Assembly (NCBI GenBank): GCA_949358305.1
Contig: OX442314.1
Coordinates: forward strand, 6,637,087-6,701,086
Direction of reading: 5' to 3'
Source: Strigamia acuminata
Lineage: Eukaryota; Arthropoda; Chilopoda; Geophilomorpha; Linotaeniidae
Length of the DNA: 64,000 nt
The notes below the pieces were generated by a model. The model had not been told where the DNA came from. It did not search any database and was given only the letters and a program-made list of their open reading frames with translations. The first letter of the stretch is position 1; the number at the start of each line of letters is the position of its first letter. Below are positions 24,263 through 34,869 of the stretch, piece by piece. The translations under genes and the position numbers were made by a program.

Positions 24263-24772
24263 TGTGACTGCTTGGCCACCCAAGGGTCACCAGCGTCACT
24301 GCCACACACTGCTCAATGGCCCTAAGGTCATCCCTCCTCACGTAGTAGTATGACCCAGCATAGGGAAGGAAGGAGCTGAGTGGTGAGAAGAGAGAGTGAG
24401 AGAGAAGAGCACTCAGTCTCAACCGAGACAGGTGTGTGCAAAATAAGGTCCTGGAGCCAGCAAGGGCAGTCGTGCTCTGTGCTGACTCACCATTCACCAC
24501 TGCGATGCTCAGTAGTGTGATGTTGGATCCACTACAGCCTCCCTGAGCATTTGCATGGGCCGTACTGGTGAGTACGGCAGAATAGTGATGTCCAACAGGC
24601 CACGTCATCCATGGGTCTCTCACCCTGTCTATGACGGGTCGGTCCATAAACAATGGATTAAAGGCCACCAACTAACAATCTGGAATGCCTGTCTAATTAT
24701 GTACGTGAGTAAGCAGCCTATACCATGGTAACCAGTCCCCAGGCAGCCATGGTGAAAACCATACCAGTCACA
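24263..24772 (+). mobile_element. LTR-B family solo LTR, 510 bp
   Basis: Ends TGTGACTGCTTGGCCACCC and CCAGTCACA. Flanking tetranucleotides are GTTA (left) and GTTG (right), a 4-bp duplication with one mismatch. The long minus-strand frame across its left half (24671-24018) is not conserved in other copies. Confidence 0.8.
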
Positions 24773-25190
24773 GTTGCATCACTGGAAACTGACTTATCAA
24801 ATTCACTTAAGCGCAGATCTGCAGATGGGGTCGTGGGAGTTTCTCAGGGCCGGGTCTCGTTGGGCAAAGAATGGGCCGCATCTCACACATCAATGTGTAA
24901 ACTATCCCAAAAGACAGCTGGCTTTGAAAACAAAATGGCGGACCCGCTGGTCCGCGACACACACGCTTGCTTGTTTAAATTCAAAGTAACTTTATTCAAC
25001 AATACACTGGGTTTAAATAGTTCGATCGTCCGCTCCTATTGGCTGTTATAACAAAACGTTTATCGGACGTATCGACAATACGTCCGAACGCCCTCTGGCG
25101 ACATGTTGTCGCCCGTCCTCTGTCTCAAACCCGAAAAACTCCACAAATGCATTTAAATGAGGTACACACGGCGGTTAAAATACAACTTTG
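24773..25190. other. Unassigned, probably element-derived
   Basis: Contains GCGGACCCGCTGGTCCGC (imperfect palindrome, 24940-24957) and, on the minus strand, GTTGAATAAAGTTAC, a polyadenylation-like signal of the kind found in LTRs. No partner end found and no ORF of interest. Confidence 0.35.
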
Positions 25191-25194
25191 AACA

Positions 25195-25824
25195 TGTCGT
25201 GATTCGACTTAGTGGTTAAAGATAATAATAATAACACTCGGGAATACAATACAAGTTATAATACTGCTTTATTAAACACGCTTACTAATACAGTATAGGT
25301 TAAGATGATTCCAATGATGGTCCTCGGATTCGGCTGCGAATACGAGTCGCCGCTAAACAATGGCGGATCCAATTGTTTAGGCCTACGCGTGGTCTGTGTT
25401 GTTGTCTAGGGTTATTTCCACGTGTTATAATAAACACGCGAGAATTCGCTTTCTCGTGCGAATTGAACGAATATCGTTTGGATATTTATTCTAGCTTAGA
25501 TTGGCTACGCTAAATAAATGTGGCTGTTGTACAGTTAGAATGGTCAGCGGGCACCGGTCCTCGATCAATCCGTGAAACGGCCTGAAAGGTGAGGTAAATG
25601 GTGCTCTTGCTGAGATAGGTGAAACTGTAGTGACGTTTCCGGTCCGGTTCGGCAATATATATTGACCGGAAGTGACGTCATATGCAAATCATCGTGATTA
25701 TGCAGGCTCGCAGAAACAAGGGACTAGTCAGTCTAGTCAGTGTTTCTGGCGCACTCTGGTGTCAAGAATAAATACTAATATAATTACTACTAATTATATC
25801 TTCTGGTGATGCCGAATCACCACA
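25195..25824 (-). mobile_element. Solo LTR, 630 bp, 4-bp target duplication AACA
   Basis: Imperfect 14-bp inverted ends, TGTCGTGATTCGAC and GCCGAATCACCACA, with AACA on both sides (25191-25194, 25825-25828). On the minus strand it has a TATA-like CAATATATATTG (about 25662) and AATAAA (about 25270) in promoter-then-polyA order. A different family from LTR-A and LTR-B, but with the same 4-bp duplication and TG/CA ends. Confidence 0.8.
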
Positions 25825-25917
25825 AACATTTGATAAACTGAACCTAATTTTTGCTCATCTACATAGAGCAAAGCTACAGTCAATTACGGGGCGCATTCAT
25901 ACGCCTCAAGTTCACCA

Positions 25918-26333
25918 ACTATACTCTGGCCAACTGTAACTTGAGCCTATTTCCCATTGGATGAGCCTCATTACTCCTAACTGTGGTCTGTGTGCTACCA
26001 CCAGAAAAATAGTTCAGTTTGGTTTTAAATTTGTTTTATTATTTTGATCATTGAAATGATGTAATATTTTTCGTATTTTATCAGAAAATGTATCTCCAAG
26101 TCATAAAGTAAAGAATATGCTAGTTTATTTCAACATTCATGTTCATTAAGTTGATTGCTTGCTTTTTTCAGAAAGCAAACAATTATCTATTTTTTTTATC
26201 GGTTGTTTTGTCTGGATGCATTCAAAATGCAATTCTTGTGTTTTGATTCTTTTTTTTAGTATCACTACACTAGTGAAAAGGCTCAGCCAATGGGAAATAG
26301 GCCCAACCTACAGTTGGCCAGAGTATAACTATA
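25918..26333. mobile_element. Foldback MITE with ~50-bp inverted repeats
   Basis: The left arm TATACTCTGGCCAACTGTA... with GCCTATTTCCCATTGG (25921-25972) is the complement of the right arm at 26278-26330. The interior is AT-rich without an ORF. Target duplication is probably TA but ambiguous because the arms end in TA-rich DNA. Confidence 0.7.
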
Positions 26334-26407
26334 ATGTTGCAAGTGCTAAAGGACCGAATGAAGTTTTTGTGCATTCAAATACTACTAGTATGTCTATGTC
26401 ACAAAAC

Positions 26408-26604
26408 TGTTGGTTTATACGCAAATAAACAGACGTTTGAAAGCAATAAAACGAACATGTCGGCATTTATTCCAACTCTAACGACAACACATTGTAAACT
26501 ACAACACTGGTTGCACTACATTCTTGTGCAATCAGTTCTCGGCAATAATACATTAATCAATAAACTCAACACTCTAATTGCTTTGTGGTAAAAACACATC
26601 CACA
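26408..26604 (-). repeat. Copia-1 3' LTR
   Basis: TGTTGG...CCACA, 197 bp, next to the polypurine tract at about 26607-26620. Confidence 0.9.
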
Positions 26605-28099
26605 AATCCCCTTCTTTTTACACAAAGAAAAATAGCATTTAACAAACAGTAAAAACAATTCAAGAATCGAACTTAATTAAACTCTTTCTTCTCTTCAACT
26701 TCAGTATAAACTCATCCCTCGTATACACTTGAGTAAATTCGGCCCGCTGAGTGGTTTTGTTAGTGCGTCCGCAATCATCTCTGTCCCGGGGATGTGCTCA
26801 ACTCGTACATGGTCTGTCTCCACTCTCGCCTTAATGAAGTGGAACTTGCGGTTCAAGTACTTGCTTCGCACGCGCTGAATTCTGTCTTGTAACATCTGTA
26901 CCGCCGCTTGATTATCGTTGTAGAGTTTAACCTCTTCGTTAAATGTCGCGCCCTAGTCATTCAAAACGGATTTCGTCCACGTTAAGTCTCGTATCGCATC
27001 CGAAATGCCATCGAGTTCGCTCTCACATGACGATTCAGCCACGTCGCCTTGTTTTCGGCATTTCCAATTGATTAGCGAATCGCCATCCTTGACCACGTAT
27101 CCCGTAAACGTTCGTGCATCTGCCGTCGATTCCCAGCTGGAATCATACATCACGCTGCCTATGATTTCTTGATATAGAGTAGCGTCCACCGCCGGGCTGT
27201 CTGCAAACTCTTCCAGTTTCAGCCCCAGTTCGCATGGTGTGGCATTTGCGTTGCATTTGTCCAAACCAAAACGTCGTAGTATTTTTTCGGCGTATTTGTG
27301 CTGGAAAAGTCTGATCTCGTTTTTGTCTCGTTCTACCTCTAATCCCAGAATGTATCTTAGTTCTCCCATGTGTACTAATTCGACAAATTTTCCCAATTGC
27401 GCCATTTTCTCGTCTCGAAACTCTGCGCTAGAACTGGCTGTGACAAGGTCGTCGACATAAACTCCCATCATTACTACGCCTTGCTCACTCCTGCATATGT
27501 ATAGACCAGGATCGTCCGGTGAGCGCTTAAATTCGCACTTCGTCAATACCTCGTGCAACTTCTCGTTCCAGCAGCGCCCTGACTGCTTAAAACCGTACAA
27601 GCTTTTCTCTAGTCTGCACACGCAATTGCTCCCTTCAGCCTCGAAACCCTTTGGTTGCTCCATGTAAATCTTCTCCTTCAGTTTTCCATGTAGATATGCA
27701 GTCTTAACATCATGTTGATCCAGGAGTAAGTCTTCTTTGGCTGCTATGTCCAACAGTGTCCTTAACGATTCTATTCTGACCACTGGAGAAAATGTTTGGT
27801 TGTAGTCCATTCGCGGTCGCTGCCCGCATCCGACCGCTACGAGTCGGGCTTTGTAACGAGTTATCGAGCCGTCCGCATTAAACTTTATGCGAAAAACCCA
27901 CTTGGATTTGACCGGCTTTGCATCGCTAGGTCGTGGCTCTATTTTCCAAACTTTATGTTGGTGCATAGAATCGATTTCCTCCTGCATGGCCTTTCGCCAT
28001 TCGCTAGCATCATCCGACGCCACAGCTTCTTCATAACTATTCGGTGTGAATAATATTTCTGCCATTAGTGCCTGCTTCCTGGTCATTCTTGTTGAGCGT

Positions 28100-28216
28100 C
28101 GCGCTCCTCGCTGTCGCGCTCCTCGCTGTCGCGCTCCTCGCTGTCGCGCTCCTCGCTGTCGCGCTCCTCGCTGTCGCGCTCCTCGCTGTCGCGCTCCTCG
28201 CTGTCGCGCTCCTCGC
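28100..28216 (-). repeat. 15-bp coding minisatellite in Copia-1 spacer
   Basis: Nearly eight perfect copies of CGCGCTCCTCGCTGT (plus strand), encoding RQRGA repeats in the integrase-RT spacer. Perfect copies in an otherwise decayed gene imply recent expansion. Confidence 0.9.
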
Positions 28217-28755
28217 AGTGCCTGCTCTCTAATTCTTGTTGAGTGTCGCACCCCTCGCTGTTGCAAATTCGCCTCTATTCCGTCTACGCGAGCTTGGTTG
28301 TTTGCTGCCAGAACTTCCTTGGTGGTGCCTGGCCTCCGTCCTCCCCTCCGAGCAGGCAACTGTTCCGGTACTAGAGCCACAATAGATGGGTCCGGTTCGT
28401 CCATGTCTACATCTAAATCTATCGGTTCTTCGGATTCATCCGTCCGGTCAAGGTAAGTATCTCCCAGTCGTGACTCTTCAAAAACTACATCACACGATTC
28501 TGTGATTTTCCCTGTGTCTCGCATAAATACTCTATAAGCTTTAAGTTTAGTCGAGTAACCCACTAGTATGCCTTCTCTGGTTTTGTTTTTCAACTTGTTT
28601 TGTTGAAATTTTGGCTCTAACACGTGAGCCACGCATCCAAAGCGTCTTAAGTACTGTAGCTGACGTTGGGTATTCTCCCCTTCCAACGTTCGTAAGGCGT
28701 CTTGCCGTGTGTACTCGTTTTGCATCTGTTGCGTAAATGAGCAGCTGTCAATAAG

Positions 28756-29159
28756 GCTTTTTACTTACCGTTGGGTGGCGCCACTACGCGCATGCGCGTA
28801 GCGCAAATGAGGGGCAAAAACCAAAACAAGACAATAGAAACAGATCAAAATTCTATTTATTAATTTATTTTTTCAACATTTAAAAAAAAAATTTTTCCAG
28901 TTACTTCGGAAAACCCATGTTGCATTCATTTTAATTTCAAATTTAATTTTTTTTTTTTTTGATTTTTTTTTTTTTTTTTAATAATTGAAATTAACATCGG
29001 TTTTCCGAAGTAACTGGAAAATTTTTTTTTAAAATGTTGAAAAAATAAATTAATAAACAGATTTTTAGTCGTGTTGCTGTGGTGTTGTTGTGGTTTTTGC
29101 CCTACATTCGCGCTACGCGCATGCGCTTGGAGCGCCGCCCAACGATAAATAAAAAGCCT
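28756..29159. mobile_element. Foldback MITE (404 bp) inside Copia-1 integrase, TA target
   Basis: Long inverted arms start AGGCTTTTTA at 28756 and end TAAAAAGCCT at 29159, with TA on each side (28754-28755, 29160-29161). The arms contain GCGCATGCGC and further inward a long A/T stem with AGTTACTTCGGAAAAC and its complement. It interrupts the integrase frame of Copia-1. TA duplication fits a Tc1/mariner-type source. No ORF. Confidence 0.85.
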
Positions 29160-31298
29160 TATATGGCTTCGCCCCAGAACTTCTGTGGCAACTTCGAGTC
29201 CACTAATAAAGTTCGCATCGCTTCTGTCACAGTTCTATTCATTCGTTCTGCAACCGCGTTGCTTTCAGGTGAGTATGAGGTGGTCAATTCGTGTAGAATC
29301 CCTTTCTGAGTGAAGTATTGTCCCAAACTGTCGTTCAAAAACTCCCCGCCATTGTCCGACCGTATGCGTTTCACGAGTCGTCCCATCTGCAGTTCAATAT
29401 GCGTCAAGAAGTCTTTAATCGCGGTCCCAGCCTCACTTTTAGTACTCAATACCCTCAAAAATACCATTCTGCTACAGTCATCAACCATAGTCAGTACATA
29501 ACGTGCTCCCCCTAATGTGGGTACGGGCATCGGCCCCATCAAATCAACATGAATCAACTCCATTATTTCTTGGGATTGTTGATATATAACGGCACGTCGT
29601 GGAACCCTTGTCATTTTTCCTTTCGCGCATTCCAGACAAGTCTCATCTGGCAAATTGTCATCCCACTTCAAGCCTTTTACTAAATTTTGGCTTTTCATGT
29701 CTTCCAGATTTTTGAAATTTGGATGCCCCAATCTTTGATGCCATAAAGTTCGTGTCGCGCATTGTGTCACGCACGCTTCCTCGTTATCACGCTGCATATG
29801 AGCGTTTTCGTCGCTGAGTGTCCCAACCATGTCAAACATGAACTTGTCGTCCACACGTTGTGCCCTCATCACGTGATTCCCATCTTTATCTTGCACGTTG
29901 GCGCACTGCCACGTAAATGTCACAGTCAACCCTGCATCGACCATCTTGGGAACAGATAGTAAATTTGTCTGTAGTGTCGGGATATATAGAACATTGTTCA
30001 AACGTAACGTGTTCCCCGAAACATCTTCCGTGACGCGCATTTGCCCCCGTCCTGGTGACTTCGCTTCCGCCTTACCACTTGCCAAACCGACATCTTGTGG
30101 ATATTGTTCAAAAGATTCAAAATCTTCCTTGTGTGAAACCATATGGCTTGTTGCCCCTGAATCCAAAAGCTAACTTTCACATTCATCCTTCGTCGCCTCC
30201 TCGTTCCACCGCTCAACATCTCGACTAATTGGCAAAACTATTGCCCCACACGAGTATTCTCGTGGTTTGGTTGTCGGTCGTACTTCGCTTCGTGCTGAAG
30301 ACTCAGCTGTTCTATTTCCGCCGCGTCCTTTGTTCGGTGTTCTCGTATTTGTCCCAATTCCGCGTGAATGCGCGCTTCCCCTCGTTGCATCATTCGTTTT
30401 ACTCTTGGACCAGCAGTCCCGGGCGTAATGCCCAATCTTGTGGCAATTATAACATTCTACATTGCATTTCCCCTTTGGTCGTTCCCATTTCCATCGTGAC
30501 TTTTTTTCTTTACACGCTGTCTTTCCTCTTTAAATCTCAATGCGGTTCGAGCTTCACCCAAAGCCAGGTCATTGCTTTGTCCCTCAAAAATTCGCACATT
30601 GTGCTCAAACTCAACTCGCAGTCCTCGTGCTACGTAACTTAGCATTTCCTGATTGCTAAATATTTTCCCAAGTTCCGCTGCTTTGGTCTTTATTGCCTCC
30701 GCACGATTGATGTAAGTTTCAACCGTTTCTTTTTCGTTCATCTTCACCTGCGCTAATTCTATGCCGCATTTGACCACTTCAAAATCATTTTTCGGTTCCT
30801 TGTGAGTCTCAATCGTTTCCCACAGCTTTTTGGCGTTCGTTTCCATACTGTATCGCACTCCTTGCTCTCCTGAAAGTGACAGCATCAAGATCCCCATGGC
30901 CTCGTCATTTTTTCGCTCTCAATCCTCCCAAATGGCCCGCATCTGGCCGTAATTCGACTGTCCTAGTCGTTCTTTCTCCGGTTCGTCATTCACGATCACT
31001 GTCTTCCATAAGCCTTTCATCTTTAATACTGCACGCAATCTCATCTTCCACAGGAAATAATTCCTGTCGGTCAGTCTCTCAACCGTCGTTGATGAAGAAG
31101 AGACGTTCACGAACGATTCCGCCGTCGCCATCTCGTGTCGAAATTCCGTAGCAGACGACAGAAATAAACGGGAATTAATTTCACGGCAAATATTTTCAAA
31201 AACTTAGTGACACTATAAACTTGCGGTTTTCTGGCCCGTTTTTTTGCTTCAGCAGGTCAATTTGGCTTCAGTAATCAAACCATCCATCTGCTACCACT

Positions 31299-31496
31299 TG
31301 TTGGTTTATACGCAAATAAACAGACGTTTGAAAAGCAATAAAACGAACATGTCGGCATTTATTCCAACTCTAACGACAACACATTGTAAACTACAACACT
31401 GGTTGCACTACATTCTTGTGCAATCAGTTCTCGGCAATAATACATTAATCAATAAACTCAACACTCTAATTGCTTTGTGGTAAAAACACATCCACA
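31299..31496 (-). repeat. Copia-1 5' LTR
   Basis: 198 bp, one A longer than the 3' copy in the run near its end. The primer site lies just inside it. Confidence 0.9.
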
Positions 31497-31993
31497 AAAA
31501 CATGTGTTTTAATACATTTATAAGTACGATTTATAAACTTTTAGGGAATTAAATGGGGAACACAAAAGATCACACTGGTGCTGATAGACCAGGAACCATT
31601 CCAATAACTTTTAAAATAATGACTCTTTCTAGTGCATGTCAAACTAACAATTCGTGTTCATTAAATACTAGTACATACAGTATAGACCTTTTTTAAATTT
31701 GTGATGCAACAGATTTAAAATATTTTATGTGAATAATTTTATTGAAGTAATATTTTATGACCAGGAAAGATCAAACACTTCACATGTGCAAATGATTTTA
31801 AGACGAGTTCCATAAAGATAAATAACTTTAAAATCATTTTTATAATAAATGAAGTAAACTCTATGACAAATGTAACTTTTAAAAACCAATGTCCATTTTA
31901 TATCTTAAACATATGGTAGCCAACCTATTTCCTTTTAAATTTAGCACTAACGTAACATGTGACGTATATGGATAGCTTTTATGTAGCCATATT
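31497..31993. other. 3' flank of pseudogene C
   Basis: AT-rich 3' flank. At 31560-31700 it carries the block (CTGGTGCTGATAGACC..., TGCATGTCAAACTAACAATTCGTG) also found downstream of genes B and D, showing shared ancestry of the flanks. Confidence 0.55.
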
Positions 31994-34004
31994 TTATTGC
32001 TTCTTTTGGAAGCAAATCGACACGATCTTAATCTTATACCAATTATAACTGTTTAAAATACAAATGTAGAGAGACAGTAATGACATTCCCAAACCCAATC
32101 CTACAATACTACCGACATCGCTTAACAATTGAGACATTGGATAAGCTTCTTGCTCTTCAATACTCTCCAACAATGTATCAGGGAATTCAATATCTATCAT
32201 TGTCAAATTACTACCTAAAAATTTAATTCCATGGCAAAAATATTTGTAAAAACTATTTTCACATGGTAGTTTACATTTGCATTGTTTCTGATTTGAATCA
32301 AAATTCTTTTTAGATACATGAAATGAGCGAAAGTAGATTCCTTTGTTGTGTTACAAACTGGCAGATTCGGTCTCCAGAAATAAGGCAATCTGAAACAAAC
32401 AGTAGAAGCTTAAAATTTACATACAACCATGCACATTATTTATTTGCTGAATAAGATAAATGTGTTCATACTGTGTATGTTCTGTATGTTACATACACAA
32501 TGCAATTAGAATTGAGATGTGAAAAAAGTGAAATATTTAAACTGACACACCTGCAGGTAATATTTTGAACTAAATTGTTTCTCATGCAAGCTTTTTTACA
32601 CTTGAAATAAGCACTTTTGTCCTTTTCACATGGATTGCGCTTTGTATTTCTTCGAATAGTCTATTTCATAAAAACAAGGTTGTTAAGTGTAAGCATTTAT
32701 ATAATTAGTTTAATTTTCTACCTTAAATTCTTTAAGTGTTACCATGTTCAACCAATGATAGTTTACAGCTAACGGTGCCAGAATATTAACTTCTTCTTCC
32801 AGATTATTTGGGAAAAACTAAACACAGTTATAATTCAAAAGTAGGTGAATATGTATGTACAGACTTATCCATAAATCACAAAATGTACAGGTTTGGGCAA
32901 TAATACAGTAAACCAAAAGTTTGAATAAAATTTATCTTTATCAACAAAAAATCTCACAGATTGTGTTCACAAATCCGAAGTAAACGTGAGATGATCAATT
33001 CACCAAGAAAATAAATTGCAAGGCCGCTTGACATGCAAAGACTAATATGACCCCTTCCCCCCCCCCCCAACTTTTTGGCAACTTTTTGGGTGTGAAAAAA
33101 GGTTTAAGCTGATTTGGTACACAAGCTTTGATTGCACTTGCACAGAAATTTTCTGGCAAGCAGAAAGTTATACTTTCTACAGCAGTGACGGTGGACGGAA
33201 AAATTCTATTCTTTCTGGAATAGCAAAATTTATTTCCTATTCATTTTTAATTGCTGGAAATTTTTTTGGGTTGATGTTCGAATGGCGAATGACCCAATAG
33301 CGAAAATGTGCAGATTTGTCATTCAAGATGAATTTTATTGTTTCCAATGATAAAATTTGACATTTTTGCCATTGACCATTGCATTTGAACATGATGTACG
33401 ATTATTGCTGTCATTAAACATTCTTTCTAATTCATTTAATATGTATAATATTTTATGAAATAAGTAATCAATGCAAAAGTTTACAGAGGGGCTTAGTAGT
33501 TACTACGCCGCAACGTAGAACTGTAGTCTGTCCAAAAAGTTTACAATGTTCTCCTTTTTTAAAAATGTCACAAATTAGTTTAGCACTGCGTTTTAGTGAT
33601 TTTGTATTCTGATAAAACTATTCACACCATTTAATAGTGTGAAGTTTGAGCTTCCTTGAAAAGTAATTTACAGCGTAGTACCAAAATATTTTTATTTATT
33701 TACCTTTCTTTTAGCATTGTTAGGCCTAATATTTGGCTTAATACTGCTAAATAACAACTGGAATTAGAAAATTGTCTGCGCAGAATGGGATGCGCAGTAC
33801 GAATTTAGTATCAAGATGCCGGGCGCAACCTGTGGTTAAATTAAGGTTTGCCAACATTTGGAGTTGCACCAGTCGCTATTTCCGTTGCTGGTGCTGGTTT
33901 ACATTTCCGCCAAAGAGGAGTGTTCTCTTAGGACGTAGTTCTACGTCAAAAGAGTTTTTATTTAATAACAAATGGTGTTGTAGTACAGTACGGTACCTTT
34001 AGAT

Positions 34005-34260
34005 CAGGGGTCGGCAAGTAATTTTAAGTGGGGTCCGGAAAAATTGAAAATTTTTATCGAGGTCCAGAAAAAGACAACAAAATAAAACAAAAAGAACACA
34101 AAAAACATCAAAAACACCCAAAAAAAACCAAAAAAACCAAAAAAACACCAAAAAACACCAAAAATACCAAAAAAATATATAATAAAAAATATCTGGCGGT
34201 CCAAGTTTCGACCTTCCGCGGTCCGGATCCGGACCGCGGGCCGCCAGTTGCCGACCGCTG
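34005..34260. mobile_element. hAT MITE, 8-bp TSD CTTTAGAT
   Basis: Ends CAGGGGTCGGCAA and TTGCCGACCGCTG (13-bp inverted repeat, one mismatch), with CTTTAGAT at 33997-34004 and 34261-34268. CAG ends and an 8-bp duplication are diagnostic of hAT. The interior is A-rich; its frames are artefacts. It lies in intron 7 of pseudogene C. Confidence 0.9.
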
Positions 34261-34477
34261 CTTTAGATGTTGGTCACATAGTTTCGAAGGAAATAGATTA
34301 TGAAATGTAATAAAAAGATAAGAGTTTGGGTCTTTTGATTGTTCTGAAAAACATTGGAAAGGTGTGAATAAATTTTCAGATGCATCTGCTAGAAATGATT
34401 TTTACTAGATAAATTATTCCAATCAAAAAATTAAATTATCACAAAAAAGTGAGTTCTGTGAGAATAACCAAATATTA

Positions 34478-34869
34478 GGTGCATTCAAGTTAAAATTCAA
34501 ATTTGACTTATCAATAATTCATGTAAGTCATTTGACTTAACTCCAGTGGGCGTGTCATCAACATTCTTAATACGTCCAAGTGCCTCCTAGTGACGTATTG
34601 GTGGCCGTAATACATAATATCCAACACACATGAATAATTAGGCCACTGGAATAAGTTATTCAAGAGGATGCCCCCAGTCAGTCAACCATGAAAAGAGGAA
34701 CCCAGTAAGAAACTGGTCGAGGAATGAAGAATTGAATTTGCTCATTACCTATCTGAACAGCCAAAGGCATGATTAGTAATTGCTGACATTTTAAGCACAA
34801 ATTCATGTTTGAATTATTAATAATTCAGATTATTATAAGTCAAATTTGGATTTTAACTTTGAATGCACC
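34478..34869. mobile_element. Foldback element, short form (392 bp), in intron 7 of gene C
   Basis: Inverted ends GGTGCATTCAAG... and ...CTTTGAATGCACC, with the arm continuing as AAATTTGACTTAT. Left flank is TA, right flank GA. A longer relative is at 47239-48998 in the same intron of gene D and in the same orientation relative to the gene. Confidence 0.8.

Larger units (their letters stand above)
26701..31131 (-). pseudogene. Copia-1 gag-pol, multiply broken
   Basis: Reading leftwards: Gag N-terminus (31131-30919) with ATVERL-type start region, Gag body in another frame (30897-30457), a CCHC knuckle CYNCHKIGHYARDC (about 30454-30413), protease LDSGATSHM (about 30166), the WHQRLGHP pre-integrase motif and integrase core down to 29159. 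It resumes at about 28755 after the foldback insertion: integrase C-terminus, spacer with a pentapeptide array, RT with YVDDL, then RNase H with about 70 residues missing after GSVMY. The extreme C-terminus (26895-26701) is in a separate frame. At least four frame breaks make it non-functional. Confidence 0.9.
26408..31496 (-). mobile_element. Copia-1: Ty1/copia retrotransposon, degenerate, 5-bp TSD AAAAC
   Basis: LTRs at 26408-26604 (197 bp) and 31299-31496 (198 bp) differ by a single-base indel in an A-run. AAAAC flanks both ends (26403-26407, 31497-31501). The primer site on the minus strand (TGGTAGCAGA, 31296-31287, two bases inside the 5' LTR) matches the 3' end of tRNA-iMet. A polypurine tract AAAAAGAAGGGGA lies at the 3' LTR. 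The coding region is split by frameshifts, a foldback insertion (28756-29159), and a deletion between the RT and the middle of RNase H. It is not autonomous now, although near-identical LTRs mean it inserted recently. Confidence 0.9.

Noticed and set aside
24018-24671. 217-codon minus-strand frame
   Set aside because: It runs across an LTR-B solo LTR and its flank; other copies of the family do not keep the frame.
28046-28456. Arginine/cysteine-rich plus-strand protein (APRCR repeats)
   Set aside because: Antisense of the Copia-1 spacer repeat encoding RQRGA.
34004-34303. Lysine-rich or phenylalanine-rich proteins
   Set aside because: Both are translations of an A-rich hAT MITE interior with a clean 8-bp target duplication.
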